Shown piece after piece: positions 15,450 to 23,800 of a stretch of DNA of 38,292 nt. A program made the position numbers and the translations under genes. Below the pieces are notes generated by a model, which had not been told where the DNA came from, did not search any database, and saw only the letters and a list, made by a program, of their open reading frames with translations. Numbering within the stretch: position 1 is the stretch's first letter; each line of letters starts with the position of its first letter. Origin of the DNA: Marinilabiliaceae bacterium (lineage in GTDB: Bacteria; Bacteroidota; Bacteroidia; Bacteroidales; Marinilabiliaceae); NCBI GenBank assembly GCA_009777175.1, contig WRMI01000026.1:1-38292 (forward strand), in the 5' to 3' direction.

Positions 15450-16781
15450 ATGACCTCATTACCCTCATATAAAAGAATTTGGCAAATTTCGAGTCCTTTG
15501 ATGATTGGTTTACTTGCCGAACATATTGTCGGAGTTGTTGATACTGCATTTCTAGGTCACGTGGGAGATTTAGAACTTGCATCCTCGGCAATTGCGGGCA
15601 TCTTTTATTTTGTCTTATTTGTTGTTGGTATGGGATTTGGCATCGGTACTCAAATATTAATTGCACGGCGAAACGGCGAAAAAAATTGGCATAAAATTGG
15701 CGGTATTTTTGAAAATAGCCTCTATTTTATTTGGTTTTTTTCTGCTATTATTATTCTGTTTTCGTTTATTTTTTCAAGAAATATCCTCGGATTCTTACTT
15801 AATTCAGATAATATTTTAGAAGCAGCCATGCGATACCTCAATATCCGAATTTTTACACTCTTTTTTTCCTTAGGATGTGTGATGATGCGTTCGTTTTTTG
15901 TTGGAATTCAACTTACTAAATATATTGGAATTGGTGCATTAATTGTTGCTATAACAAATTTTATTTTCGATTATTTACTGATTTTTGGTAAGTTCGGATT
16001 TCCCGAAATGGGATTAGACGGCGCTGCATTAGCATGCTTCATCGCTGAAGTTGCAGGTTTTGTTTACTATATCTTTATCATTCTAAAAAAAATTGACCTA
16101 AATAAATACAATCTTTTTAAATTTCAGAAACCTCAAATTAAAATTATCGCAAATACGATGCGACTTTCTATTTTTACGATGATGCAAAATCTTATTTCAA
16201 TGGGGGTTTGGTTTATGTTTTTCATAGTAATTGAAAAGACTGGCGAAAAAAATCTTGCGGCAAGCAATATTATTAGGAGTTTTTATATTTTAATGCTTTG
16301 TCCTTTGTGGGCGTATGGTTCGGCAGTTAGTACGTTGGTTAGCAATGCAATAGGTGCAAAACAAAGACGCTACGTTTTTAAAATTATCAGGCGCGTTACA
16401 ATCTTTGGAATTATCACTTCGCTCGTCGCTTTTATTCCTATTCTTATTTCCGCAAAGGGAATTATGTCCTTATATACAAGCAATTTAGAGTTGATTGAAA
16501 TTGGTTACAAAACGTTATATGTTGTCGGATTAGCTAATATTCTCGCATCCATTTCGTGGATAATTTTTTCTGCAATTTCTGCTACCGGAAACACAAAAAT
16601 TGCCCTTCTACTTGAATCCGCTACACTTGCGATATATATTTTCTTTGTTTATTATTTTTCCACAAATTATCCTAACCGTTTGGAAATTATATGGTTTTCT
16701 GAAAATATTTACAGTTTCCTCCTTGGTGTTGCAAGTATTTTATATTTAAGAAGTTATCATTGGGTTAAAAAAGAGATATGA
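15450..16781 (+). CDS. MATE-family multidrug/organic-cation efflux transporter
   Basis: A 443-residue inner-membrane protein with about twelve transmembrane helices in two homologous halves. It begins MTSLPSYKRIWQISSPLMIGLLAEHIVGVVDTAFLGHVGD, the typical MATE helix-1/2 pattern, with the ASSAIAGI loop, and the second half opens with MRLSIFTMMQNLISMGVWFM. MATE pumps export drugs or metabolites by Na+ or H+ antiport; substrate and ion are not deducible. It is monocistronic, with its own -7 box, and is convergent with the LolC/E-like gene 12 nt away. Confidence 0.9.
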   Translation: MTSLPSYKRIWQISSPLMIGLLAEHIVGVVDTAFLGHVGDLELASSAIAGIFYFVLFVVGMGFGIGTQILIARRNGEKNWHKIGGIFENSLYFIWFFSAIIILFSFIFSRNILGFLLNSDNILEAAMRYLNIRIFTLFFSLGCVMMRSFFVGIQLTKYIGIGALIVAITNFIFDYLLIFGKFGFPEMGLDGAALACFIAEVAGFVYYIFIILKKIDLNKYNLFKFQKPQIKIIANTMRLSIFTMMQNLISMGVWFMFFIVIEKTGEKNLAASNIIRSFYILMLCPLWAYGSAVSTLVSNAIGAKQRRYVFKIIRRVTIFGIITSLVAFIPILISAKGIMSLYTSNLELIEIGYKTLYVVGLANILASISWIIFSAISATGNTKIALLLESATLAIYIFFVYYFSTNYPNRLEIIWFSENIYSFLLGVASILYLRSYHWVKKEI

Positions 16782-16793
16782 TTGAAAATATTG

Positions 16794-18038
16794 TTAATCA
16801 AACATAATAGATTTTATGGGTGATATTCTCGCTGCCAAATATGATGGTCCTAACATCAATAAAAAAATCGCAAAAATTGACCCGATATTTAATAAAACTA
16901 AATGCAAAGGATTTACGAATATTGGTACGGTTTCTATAAAATAGTTGGTTGGGTCTAACGAAATAATTCCAAATTTTGATTGAATAATACAAATCGCTAT
17001 TCCAAGTAGATTTCCCATTATAATTCCTCGTAAAACAATTTCGGTTGACAATCGTAGGAAAATTTTCCGCAAAGTCCAATTGCTCGTGCCAACTGATTTC
17101 AATATTCCTATCATATTTGTACGTTCTAAAATTAGTATCAGCAGCCCTGAAATCATATTAAAACCCGCTACTAATAAGATTAGGACAATGATAACAACAA
17201 TATTCATGTCTAATAAATCTAACCAACCGAAAATCATTGGTTGTGTTTGCCTGATTGTTTGTGTACGCAGCATTGTGCCGTCATCAAAAACGTGCATTGC
17301 AGTTATTTCGAATATATTATATGCCACTTCGTTCATCTGTTCGTAGTCATCAATCAAAATATCGTAACCCGCAATTTGATTGTATTCCCAATTGTTGAGC
17401 CTTTGAATATGGCGTATATCACCGATTACAAACAATTTATCTAAATCGGGTATTTGGCTGTCAAAAATTCCCACCACATTAAAACGTCTTACTCTAATTT
17501 GTTCTTGAAAAAAATAGGTCATAACGGTTTCACCAACTTTAAGGTTAAGCATCGAAGCAATATCGTCTGAAATTAAGATGTCGTTTGAAGTGCTGTCGCT
17601 TGAATATTGAGGAATATTGCCTTCCACAAGAATGTTTTGCAAAAAATTAAAATCATAATCCTGTCCAACTCCTTTAATTACAATACCTTGAATTTCGTTT
17701 TCTGTTTTAAAAAGTCCAGGTTTTGTTGCGGTTGTTTGCACTTTTTTAACTCCGTTAACAGATAATAACTTTTCTAAAAGCGCTGAATCATTCAAAAAAG
17801 GAATAGATTCATAACTTTGGTTATAGTCATAATTTGTTACTTGAATATGACTTCCAAAGCCTACTATTTTGTCTCGTATCTCTTTTTTAAAACCGCTACC
17901 AATCGCAAGCGACAATATCATCACAGTCATACCAAGCACAATTCCTGCCACTGCGACTTTTAAAACAGGTCCTGCAAATCTTTTACCCGATACTTCACCC
18001 GAACGAATTTTTTTATATATAAAATAATCTGGTTTCAT
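16794..18038 (-). CDS. LolC/LolE-type ABC transporter permease (FtsX superfamily)
   Basis: A 414-residue inner-membrane permease with one transmembrane helix near the N-terminus (about 22-46, after the conserved GKRFAGPVLKVAVAGI), a large periplasmic MacB-like domain, and three helices at the C-terminal end (FtsX domain), finishing with ARISPIKSIMFD. It matches the lipoprotein-releasing LolC/LolE group. In Bacteroidetes these permeases often stand apart from a LolD ATPase, and none is adjacent here. The ATG at 18038 is preferred over the TTG at 18056, because that TTG lies inside the promoter's -7 box. Confidence 0.87.
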   Translation of the reverse strand: MKPDYFIYKKIRSGEVSGKRFAGPVLKVAVAGIVLGMTVMILSLAIGSGFKKEIRDKIVGFGSHIQVTNYDYNQSYESIPFLNDSALLEKLLSVNGVKKVQTTATKPGLFKTENEIQGIVIKGVGQDYDFNFLQNILVEGNIPQYSSDSTSNDILISDDIASMLNLKVGETVMTYFFQEQIRVRRFNVVGIFDSQIPDLDKLFVIGDIRHIQRLNNWEYNQIAGYDILIDDYEQMNEVAYNIFEITAMHVFDDGTMLRTQTIRQTQPMIFGWLDLLDMNIVVIIVLILLVAGFNMISGLLILILERTNMIGILKSVGTSNWTLRKIFLRLSTEIVLRGIIMGNLLGIAICIIQSKFGIISLDPTNYFIETVPIFVNPLHLVLLNIGSIFAIFLLMLGPSYLAARISPIKSIMFD

Positions 18039-18053
18039 CTGTTGTTTTTTTTG

Positions 18054-18061
18054 CAAAGTTA
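18054..18061 (-). promoter_or_regulatory. -7 box of the LolC/E-like gene; very short leader
   Basis: On the minus strand TAACTTTG fits TAnnTTTG and ends 15 nt upstream of the ATG at 18038, implying a 5' leader of only about 10 nt. Confidence 0.55.
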
Positions 18062-18117
18062 ATATTGTTTTTTGAAAATAAGAGGTAAATAATTTTTTTT
18101 GTCACAAATGACGCAAA

Positions 18118-18177
18118 TTTTTTTAGCCACGAATTACACGAATTTACACGAATTTGCCCCTACTAACCACTAATGCA
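18118..18177 (-). repeat. Dispersed ATTCGTG / TTAGTGG repeat after the zinc-ribbon methyltransferase
   Basis: Reading in the minus direction: TTAGTGGTTAGTAGGGGC, then ATTCGTGTAAATTCGTGTAATTCGTGGCTAAAA. Related blocks occur at 22340-22410 and 33460-33512. It lies about 75 nt past the stop of the methyltransferase gene, sense-oriented relative to it. Confidence 0.6.
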
Positions 18178-18253
18178 AAAATAATTCTTTTTTCTAATAA
18201 ACAAATCAAAAATATTTGATTATTTATTTTTTGCGCAACAAAATTATTTGACG

Positions 18254-19024
18254 TTATTTCTTTGTACACCTAAAAATTATTTCTCTCCTTCCATCTCCTA
18301 AGGCGTATTTTTGGTATATTTCGTTTCCTTGTTTGAATCGATAATCTATGTCGGAAACTTGAAATCCGCCGTCTATTAATCTTTGTTTAAAATCGAGTCC
18401 ATGCAAGCGCATTAAATCGGGTTCGGAATAATATAACAATCTTTTTTCGGGTGTGTCAATTTCTTTATTTTCGAGTGTTTCCTGATTTTTTGTTTCTATA
18501 AGGGTCAATATTAATGCCGTACCGTTTGGTTTCAATACTCTTTTCATTTCAGTTATTCCTTTTTTTTCGTCAGGAACGTGCCCTAAAACGTGCGAACAAA
18601 TTATATAGTCAAAACTGTTGTCGGGAAATGTAATATTTGTAATATCTATTTGATTATCAGCATAATTAGGATTAATATCTGCGGTTAAACGTTCTAAATT
18701 TTTTGCTTTTTTAAAAATTGGTTGCAAACAATATTCGGGTGCAAAATGCAATAATTTTATTTTGTCATTCAAAATGTTTGTTTCATTTTGGATATAGAAC
18801 AGTAAATTTCGTGTTCTTTCAACGGAGCCGCAATAGGGACATTCCACATCTTTACGTTCTGCAATTTTGGTCTTTCTTTTTTTAAATTTACGGAACGATT
18901 TACCGCAGCAGTTACAAGTCAATTTATTTCCTCTATAAAAAATTGATGTTATTTTTCTATAGATTAAAATGTTTTTGATTCGTCTTCTCTCAGAAAAAAT
19001 TTTTTTGTATATTTTTTTTATCAT
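18254..19024 (-). CDS. Class I SAM-dependent methyltransferase with N-terminal zinc ribbon
   Basis: A 256-residue protein. A basic N-terminal segment is followed by two CxxC knuckles (CNCCGKSF at about 37-44 and CPYCGSVERTR at about 63-73) that should bind zinc. A methyltransferase core follows, with DNPNYADNQIDIT-like acidic strands, SFDYIICSHVLGHVPDEKKGITEMKRVLKPNG (motif IV/V region) and a C-terminal beta strand. It belongs to the type annotated 'methyltransferase domain-containing' in polysaccharide clusters; the substrate is unknown. It is the last gene of a four-gene operon, 6 nt after the FemAB-like gene. Confidence 0.8.
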   Translation of the reverse strand: MIKKIYKKIFSERRRIKNILIYRKITSIFYRGNKLTCNCCGKSFRKFKKRKTKIAERKDVECPYCGSVERTRNLLFYIQNETNILNDKIKLLHFAPEYCLQPIFKKAKNLERLTADINPNYADNQIDITNITFPDNSFDYIICSHVLGHVPDEKKGITEMKRVLKPNGTALILTLIETKNQETLENKEIDTPEKRLLYYSEPDLMRLHGLDFKQRLIDGGFQVSDIDYRFKQGNEIYQKYALGDGRREIIFRCTKK

Positions 19025-19030
19025 TATGTT

Positions 19031-19993
19031 TTAATTATTTGACAAATAAGAAGTTATCTTTAGTAATATTTTTAGAATAATATTAATTTTACCTTTATAA
19101 ATGGTAAAGTACGTAGTTTGAATAGCACCAAAACTTCTGAAAAAGTTTTCTACTCCTTTGACCATTGAACCGTCAAAACTAAAAGTCTTAATTTCAGTTG
19201 ATAAAAAATTAATAATTTTCCAAAAAACGAATGCGTAAGCACTAGTATATCGCAGTTTGCTATTTCCGCCTCCGGCAATATAATATGCGTTATTATTGTT
19301 CCAAACTATAAAAACTGCGGCATGAAGTTGATTATCATCATCATAAGCACCAAAAATATCTCCTTGTTTCTTTGAACGAACGACCTCAATTATTTTTTTC
19401 ATAAGATTAATTTGAAACGGTTTTATTTTTTGACGGTCATAAGTTTGTAAAATAATATCTACAAATTTGTTAATAGGAATATCATTATTAAATTTCAAAT
19501 GGTGTTTGTTTTCGGCTTTTTTGATATTTCTTCGGATATTTTCGTTAAAATTGTCCCATAATAAATTGGGGTTTGATATATCGGGGAGAATGTAGTTGTA
19601 TCGGGTATTTTGCTTATAGTTACACCAATGGAATGGAAGCCAGTCGGTATAAGAAGTATGAAAATTTTGCAAAAAAACTTTATGAGGAGGCAGTTCGTTA
19701 ATAAAATAGTCGGAAATTTGTTGTTTTCTTAATAAATTTTTAGAATAATTTTTATTTTCGAATGCTGGATTAAACCAAATACCCATATTTTGTGAAAATG
19801 GGGGCATAATAATTATTCCCTTAAGAGGCATATAAAAGGGCATCGATGCTACAATTTTATCTTCTTTTTCAAAAAAAATGATGTCCCAATTTTTTTCGCC
19901 GCAAACTATGTCTAACCACCAATCTTGTGAATATAAGGGGATTGAATTTTCTTTTTCGCAAAGTTCTTTATAACGTTCTTTGTTGTAGTTCAT
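19031..19993 (-). CDS. FemAB/GNAT-fold acyltransferase-like protein
   Basis: A 320-residue soluble protein of the FemAB-like branch of the GNAT fold. RRNIKKAENKHHLKF is the usual start of the second GNAT unit, followed by FGAYDDDNQLHAAVFIVWNNNNAYYIAGGG and FDGSMVKGVENFFRSFGA, the characteristic Gly-Ser...FK/R-xFG motif. Members transfer amino-acyl or other acyl groups to cell-wall precursors or glycans. The acceptor here is unknown. The ATG lies inside the 3' end of ispD (26-nt overlap), suggesting translational coupling. Confidence 0.78.
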   Translation of the reverse strand: MNYNKERYKELCEKENSIPLYSQDWWLDIVCGEKNWDIIFFEKEDKIVASMPFYMPLKGIIIMPPFSQNMGIWFNPAFENKNYSKNLLRKQQISDYFINELPPHKVFLQNFHTSYTDWLPFHWCNYKQNTRYNYILPDISNPNLLWDNFNENIRRNIKKAENKHHLKFNNDIPINKFVDIILQTYDRQKIKPFQINLMKKIIEVVRSKKQGDIFGAYDDDNQLHAAVFIVWNNNNAYYIAGGGNSKLRYTSAYAFVFWKIINFLSTEIKTFSFDGSMVKGVENFFRSFGAIQTTYFTIYKGKINIILKILLKITSYLSNN

Positions 19994-20660
19994 TGTTTAA
20001 AATCGCCTCGGCAATAATTAAGTCTAAGGGAGTTGTTATTTTAATATTTTCGAAATTACCGCTAACAATTGTAATTTGTTGTCCTGTTGCTTCCACGATG
20101 GATGAGTCGTCTGTAAAATCTTCTGTAAACTCCTGATCGTAAGCGTCTTTGATAATTTTAGTTTTAAAAACTTGTGGAGTTTGTACTAAACGATATTTTT
20201 CACGCTTACAACAAAAACTTCTTTCACTCGAAAGAAAACGCAAAGAATCTTGCATAACAACAACGGGGACGGCACAATCCTCTCTTCCCGCAGTTTCATA
20301 ACAATTAGTGATAGTTTTAATGGAAACGAAAGGTCTGACGGCATCGTGTATTCCTGTAAGACCGGAAGTTTTCAACATTGCGAGTCCATTTTTGACGCTA
20401 TGAAACCGTGTGCGTCCACCTTCTACAATTGTATGCGGTACAGTAAAATTGTGGATTTTGCATTGTTCTTTCCAAAAATCGATATGTTTCCATGGCAACG
20501 CCACGACAATTTCAATGTATTGGTCAAAATCATAAAACTTTTGAATAGTGTGCATCAAAATTGGTTTTTCGTTTAGTGGGTGGAACTGTTTAGGCAAAAT
20601 GTGCCCCATTCTTTTTCCTGTTCCGCCTCCCGTGATTATTACGTTTCGTGCTAATTTCAT
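19968..20660 (-). CDS. ispD: 2-C-methyl-D-erythritol 4-phosphate cytidylyltransferase
   Basis: A 230-residue nucleotidyltransferase that makes CDP-methylerythritol in the MEP isoprenoid pathway. It has the CTP-binding N-terminal loop GGGTGKRMG with PKQF, the central GGRTRFHSVKNGL and HDAVRPFVS motifs, TPQVFK, and a C-terminal ENIKITTPLDLIIAEAIL, all fitting IspD. The first glycine loop is slightly unusual (GGGTGKR rather than AAGxGxR). The related TarI (CDP-ribitol) branch is the main alternative, given the possible cell-surface neighbours. It starts 3 nt after the acyl-CoA synthetase-like gene. Confidence 0.85.
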   Translation of the reverse strand: MKLARNVIITGGGTGKRMGHILPKQFHPLNEKPILMHTIQKFYDFDQYIEIVVALPWKHIDFWKEQCKIHNFTVPHTIVEGGRTRFHSVKNGLAMLKTSGLTGIHDAVRPFVSIKTITNCYETAGREDCAVPVVVMQDSLRFLSSERSFCCKREKYRLVQTPQVFKTKIIKDAYDQEFTEDFTDDSSIVEATGQQITIVSGNFENIKITTPLDLIIAEAILNNELQQRTL

Positions 20661-20663
20661 ATT

Positions 20664-22316
20664 TTATTTTAAATATTTATACCTTTTAATACTTTTTTTC
20701 GGAGTTTTTTCGAACTCTTCGGGGAACAAAATCATTTTAGATATTTGCGAATATGGTGGCAAGTCGGAGTTGACGGCTGCTCTAACGGCTTGCAATTTCT
20801 CTTCGATATCTTTATTAGTAAATTTCATATCTTGACATTTTTCGTAGTCCGGATATACGAGTGCCTCAATTTTGCCATCTTTTTCGCGAACAAGACATTC
20901 TTGAACAAATTCATTTGCGCTAAGCACGGCTTCAATTTCTTCGGGATAAATATTTTGCCCCGACGGTCCGAGAATTAAGTTTTTGCTTCTACCTCTAATA
21001 TAAACAAAATTTTCGTTATCTTTGACTCCGAGGTCTCCCGTTTTGAGCCAGCCATCGTCGGTAAAAACGTCTCGTGTGGCATCATCGTTCTTATAATATC
21101 CGAGCATCACGTTGTCGCCTTTGGTTTGTATTTCGCCGGCAATATTTTCGGGGTCAGAACTGTCGATGCGTACTTCCATCCGATGAACGACCTGACCCGC
21201 TGACTGTAATCGTGTTTTTTTCCAATTGGAATAACTAATTAGCGGTCCTGTTTCGGTCATTCCGTAACCTACCGTAAATTTAAATTTTATTTTTTTCAAA
21301 AATGATTCTACATCTTTATTTAACGCGGCACCTCCAATCACAATTTCACGAAATTCATTACCGAAAGCTTTTGTGAGGCTGCTCTTTATTTTGCTATAAA
21401 TAAAGGTATTAGCAACAGGAAGTTTAAGTAATGCTTTCAGTGTAGAACTTTCTAATTGAGGCATAATTTTCCGTTTGAAAATTTTTTCAATTATAAGTGG
21501 AACGCAAAGAATAATATGCGGTTTAACGTTTTGAAATGCTTCTGAAATCACTTGCGGAGTTGGTGTACGTAGCAGGAATGTAATATGGCAACCGAGAATA
21601 AAGGGCCACAGGAATTCAAACAGGCAGCCGTAAGTATGCGCCAAAGGCAAAAAAGAGACAATTCTGTCGCCGTTGTAGAGTTCAAAAGAATCGCATGCAA
21701 ATTGTACATTTGACCATAAACTGCGGTGAGGTATAAGAACACCCTTAGAAAAGCCCGAAGTACCCGATGTATAAGACAAAACCATAACTTCGTCGGGTCC
21801 AATTTCGGGAAATTTCAAAACATTGACATCAAAAGGTATTGGTTGTCTTTTGAGAACCATATCGGCTTTTGCCATTGCTTTTTTGATTTTTCTTAACGGG
21901 TCGTAAAGCACTTGTTTAAAGTCGTTGAGGGAGATAATTCCTTTTAGGTGGCGCAGTTCGTGTTCGTCAATTTTATCGTACATTAATTGGGTGGACATTA
22001 GCAGAACTGCATCTGAATGATTTATAATGTTATGGATGTCATTTGACATAAAATCGGGCAAAATTGGGACAACTACCGCCCCGTATGTTATAATTGCGAG
22101 GTAACTGATTGACCAACTACTCATGTTCCTGCCAATGAGCGCTATTTTGTCACCTTTTTGGATACCTATATCGTCAAATATTACGTGCAAATAATAGATT
22201 TGTTTTGCAACTTTTCTGAATGTATAATTTTTTCCCTGATAGTCGCTGAACGCTAATTTATCGGAATTTTCGACAAGAATTTTCCGAATCATTTCGATAT
22301 AACCGTTTGAGTCCAT
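20664..22316 (-). CDS. Long-chain acyl-CoA synthetase-like AMP-binding enzyme
   Basis: A 550-residue ANL-superfamily adenylate-forming enzyme. The P-loop-like motif is VLSYTSGTSGFSKGVLIPH (about 173-191), the A5-like motif is VGYGMTETGPLIS, and GDLGVKDNENFVYIRGRSKNLI carries the conserved Asp and hinge Arg. The C-terminal lid is shortened but retains PEEFEKTPKKSIKRY with the catalytic-lysine region. It most resembles FadD-type synthetases of Bacteroidetes that activate fatty acids as CoA thioesters. It is the first gene of the operon with ispD, the FemAB-like gene and a methyltransferase. No TAnnTTTG box is seen just upstream, where repeats lie. Confidence 0.88.
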   Translation of the reverse strand: MDSNGYIEMIRKILVENSDKLAFSDYQGKNYTFRKVAKQIYYLHVIFDDIGIQKGDKIALIGRNMSSWSISYLAIITYGAVVVPILPDFMSNDIHNIINHSDAVLLMSTQLMYDKIDEHELRHLKGIISLNDFKQVLYDPLRKIKKAMAKADMVLKRQPIPFDVNVLKFPEIGPDEVMVLSYTSGTSGFSKGVLIPHRSLWSNVQFACDSFELYNGDRIVSFLPLAHTYGCLFEFLWPFILGCHITFLLRTPTPQVISEAFQNVKPHIILCVPLIIEKIFKRKIMPQLESSTLKALLKLPVANTFIYSKIKSSLTKAFGNEFREIVIGGAALNKDVESFLKKIKFKFTVGYGMTETGPLISYSNWKKTRLQSAGQVVHRMEVRIDSSDPENIAGEIQTKGDNVMLGYYKNDDATRDVFTDDGWLKTGDLGVKDNENFVYIRGRSKNLILGPSGQNIYPEEIEAVLSANEFVQECLVREKDGKIEALVYPDYEKCQDMKFTNKDIEEKLQAVRAAVNSDLPPYSQISKMILFPEEFEKTPKKSIKRYKYLK

Positions 22317-22510
22317 ATTATTTATTTAAAAATTTTTACTTATTTTTATTTTAGCCACTAATTTTCACAAAATTTTTTATTTTAGCCACTAATTACACTA
22401 ATTATCACTAAATACTGCAGGCTAAAGCCCGCAGTTAATAAAAAAGAAGTCCCTGAAGGGACTGAAAGTCCGTTGTTTATACACATTCTCTAATTTTTCT
22501 CATTATTTGT
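22317..22510 (-). repeat. Repeat cluster: AGCCACTAATT copies and the best REP-like palindrome
   Basis: 22350-22410 has two copies of TTTTAGCCACTAATT with short TTATCACTAA tails. 22412-22440 contains ACTGCAGGCT-AA-AGCCCGCAGT, a 10-bp stem with one mismatch and a 2-nt loop, followed by TAATAAA. 22451-22466 is a perfect hairpin AGTCCC-TGAA-GGGACT. The last piece (TTTAGCCGCAGATTCG) supplies the stop codon of the antitoxin-like gene. Confidence 0.8.
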
Positions 22511-22771
22511 TTAGCCGCAGATTCGTATGTTATTGAATTCTTTTTCAAAAATTTTATTTCTTGCAAAATCGTCGGAAGATAATAAACTTGTATTATTAAA
22601 CATTCCATACAATTTATCTACGGCATCCTCTTTTTTGGGGATATCTGAATATTGTTTTCTATCAATTAAAAGCATAATATTATCGGTTGTTAATGCAGTT
22701 AAACTTTTGTTACCAAATTTTCGTAAAACAAATTGCTCTACCTCGCTTGAATTGATTGTTAGCTGTGTCAT
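22511..22771 (-). CDS. Small antitoxin-like protein (orphan)
   Basis: An 86-residue hydrophilic protein: MTQLTINSSEVEQFVLRKFG, a middle helix-rich segment, and LYGMFNNTSLLSSDDFARNK. The pattern, a short N-terminal region and a C-terminal acidic tail after a 'LYG' motif, resembles the small type II antitoxins that precede PIN-domain toxins in Bacteroidetes. No toxin gene follows: repeats and then the fadD-like gene do. The C-terminal IRICG and TAA stop lie in a dispersed repeat motif, so the gene may have lost its end or its partner. An overlapping plus-strand frame of equal length is less protein-like. The family assignment is tentative. Confidence 0.5.
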   Translation of the reverse strand: MTQLTINSSEVEQFVLRKFGNKSLTALTTDNIMLLIDRKQYSDIPKKEDAVDKLYGMFNNTSLLSSDDFARNKIFEKEFNNIRICG

Positions 22772-22847
22772 AAGACCTATTTTTTAGAATAAAACTGATA
22801 ATATTTATAGTTAAATAATTTCCCTCATTCCCTTATTTTTAACGCAA

Positions 22848-23039
22848 AGTCGCAAAGTTGAGAACGCAAAGTGCGCAATAAATTCATTCACTTCGTTACA
22901 CATTTTCTCATTTTTCTACCAACATTAAATCCCTAACGGGATTACTTATTTACTCATTCACTCATTTACTCATTCACTGACAACTGACAACTGACAACTG
23001 ACAACTGACAACTGAAAACTGAAAACTGACAACTGAAAA
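22848..23039 (-). repeat. Composite repeat after the coiled-coil gene: ACTCATTY octamers and ACTGACA heptamers
   Basis: In plus-strand order: a CGCAAAG-type motif (22842-22875), tctaccaacattaaatccc with an ATCCC-TAAC-GGGAT hairpin (22914-22946), an octamer array of ACTCATTC/T (22948-22978), and nine heptamers ACTGACA/ACTGAAA (22976-23039). The last heptamer abuts the TAG stop of the coiled-coil gene. Order and orientation relative to the gene are the same as for the block after pyrI. Confidence 0.85.
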
Positions 23040-23648
23040 CTACAATCCTTTTAATTTTTGCATTTCTCTATGGTGCTGCACGACAAGTTGTTCGTGTTTT
23101 TTTCGTGATTCTTGTCTATAATTTTCATATTCAGTGTTGATTGTATCAAGTTCATCACGTGTTTTACGAATTGTATCAAAACTTCGCTTGTAAAGCCCAA
23201 AGGATGCTATTATTAGAGCCATTAGAACAAGAATCAGTGTTATTACAGTTGTTAGGAAAAGCCCTTTGGAGAAATTTATTCCCAAAAAGATAAAAGTATC
23301 CTTTTCGTGCTGTACATCACTTAATTCAGAAGAAGCTTTCTGCAAAGATTCTCGAAGGTTTTTTATTTCGTTCTCTTTTTCGGCGAGTGATTTTTTTAAC
23401 AACTCAACCTCTTGTTTTGATAAAGCAATAGTATCCAAAACATTTTTCTTTAGATTTGATAACCAGCTGTTTAGAACTACTTTATGGTTTTCCCAACTTG
23501 TTGACCTGTTGGTCAGGTGTGTGATTTGTTCCTCTATTGAGCCATCTTTTAAATACTCTTTTTCTTGTGCGAAAAAGTTATTACTTGTTGATAATAAAAC
23601 TAATAGAAGTACAATTCCGTTTAATTTTAAAAAAAATTCTTTTTTCAT
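23040..23648 (-). CDS. Exported coiled-coil single-span membrane protein, conserved in Bacteroidetes
   Basis: A 202-residue protein. A signal peptide (MKKEFFLKLNGIVLLLVLLS...FFAQ) is followed by KDGSIEEQITHLTNRSTSWENHK, a coiled coil (about 75-115, KKSLAEKENEIKNLRESLQK), one transmembrane helix (about 128-152) and a C-terminal basic coiled coil ending EMQKLKGL. Proteins with this layout are widespread in Bacteroidetes and often carry the misleading name 'tRNA (guanine-N1)-methyltransferase'; nothing here resembles TrmD. Function unknown. The ATG at 23648 is chosen because the signal peptide begins there. The TAG stop touches a heptamer array. Confidence 0.75.
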   Translation of the reverse strand: MKKEFFLKLNGIVLLLVLLSTSNNFFAQEKEYLKDGSIEEQITHLTNRSTSWENHKVVLNSWLSNLKKNVLDTIALSKQEVELLKKSLAEKENEIKNLRESLQKASSELSDVQHEKDTFIFLGINFSKGLFLTTVITLILVLMALIIASFGLYKRSFDTIRKTRDELDTINTEYENYRQESRKKHEQLVVQHHREMQKLKGL

Positions 23649-23800
23649 AAATGTCAAAAAAATATTTATTAACTCCAAAAATTTATATAATGACCTTATT
23701 TACAAATTATTGTGCCATTATTTTTATTAATAATAAAATGCAAATGTAATAGAATAATTTAAAAAAAATAGTTTTAGGCAAATTTTAACTATCAAAATTT

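Noticed and set aside
22527-22787. 86-codon plus-strand frame opposite the antitoxin-like gene
   Set aside because: Hydrophobic, low-complexity product; the minus-strand frame has the better composition and antitoxin-like pattern.
23040-23648. Naming the coiled-coil protein a tRNA (guanine-N1)-methyltransferase
   Set aside because: That name is common for this family but the sequence has a signal peptide, coiled coils and one membrane helix, and no SPOUT/TrmD motifs.
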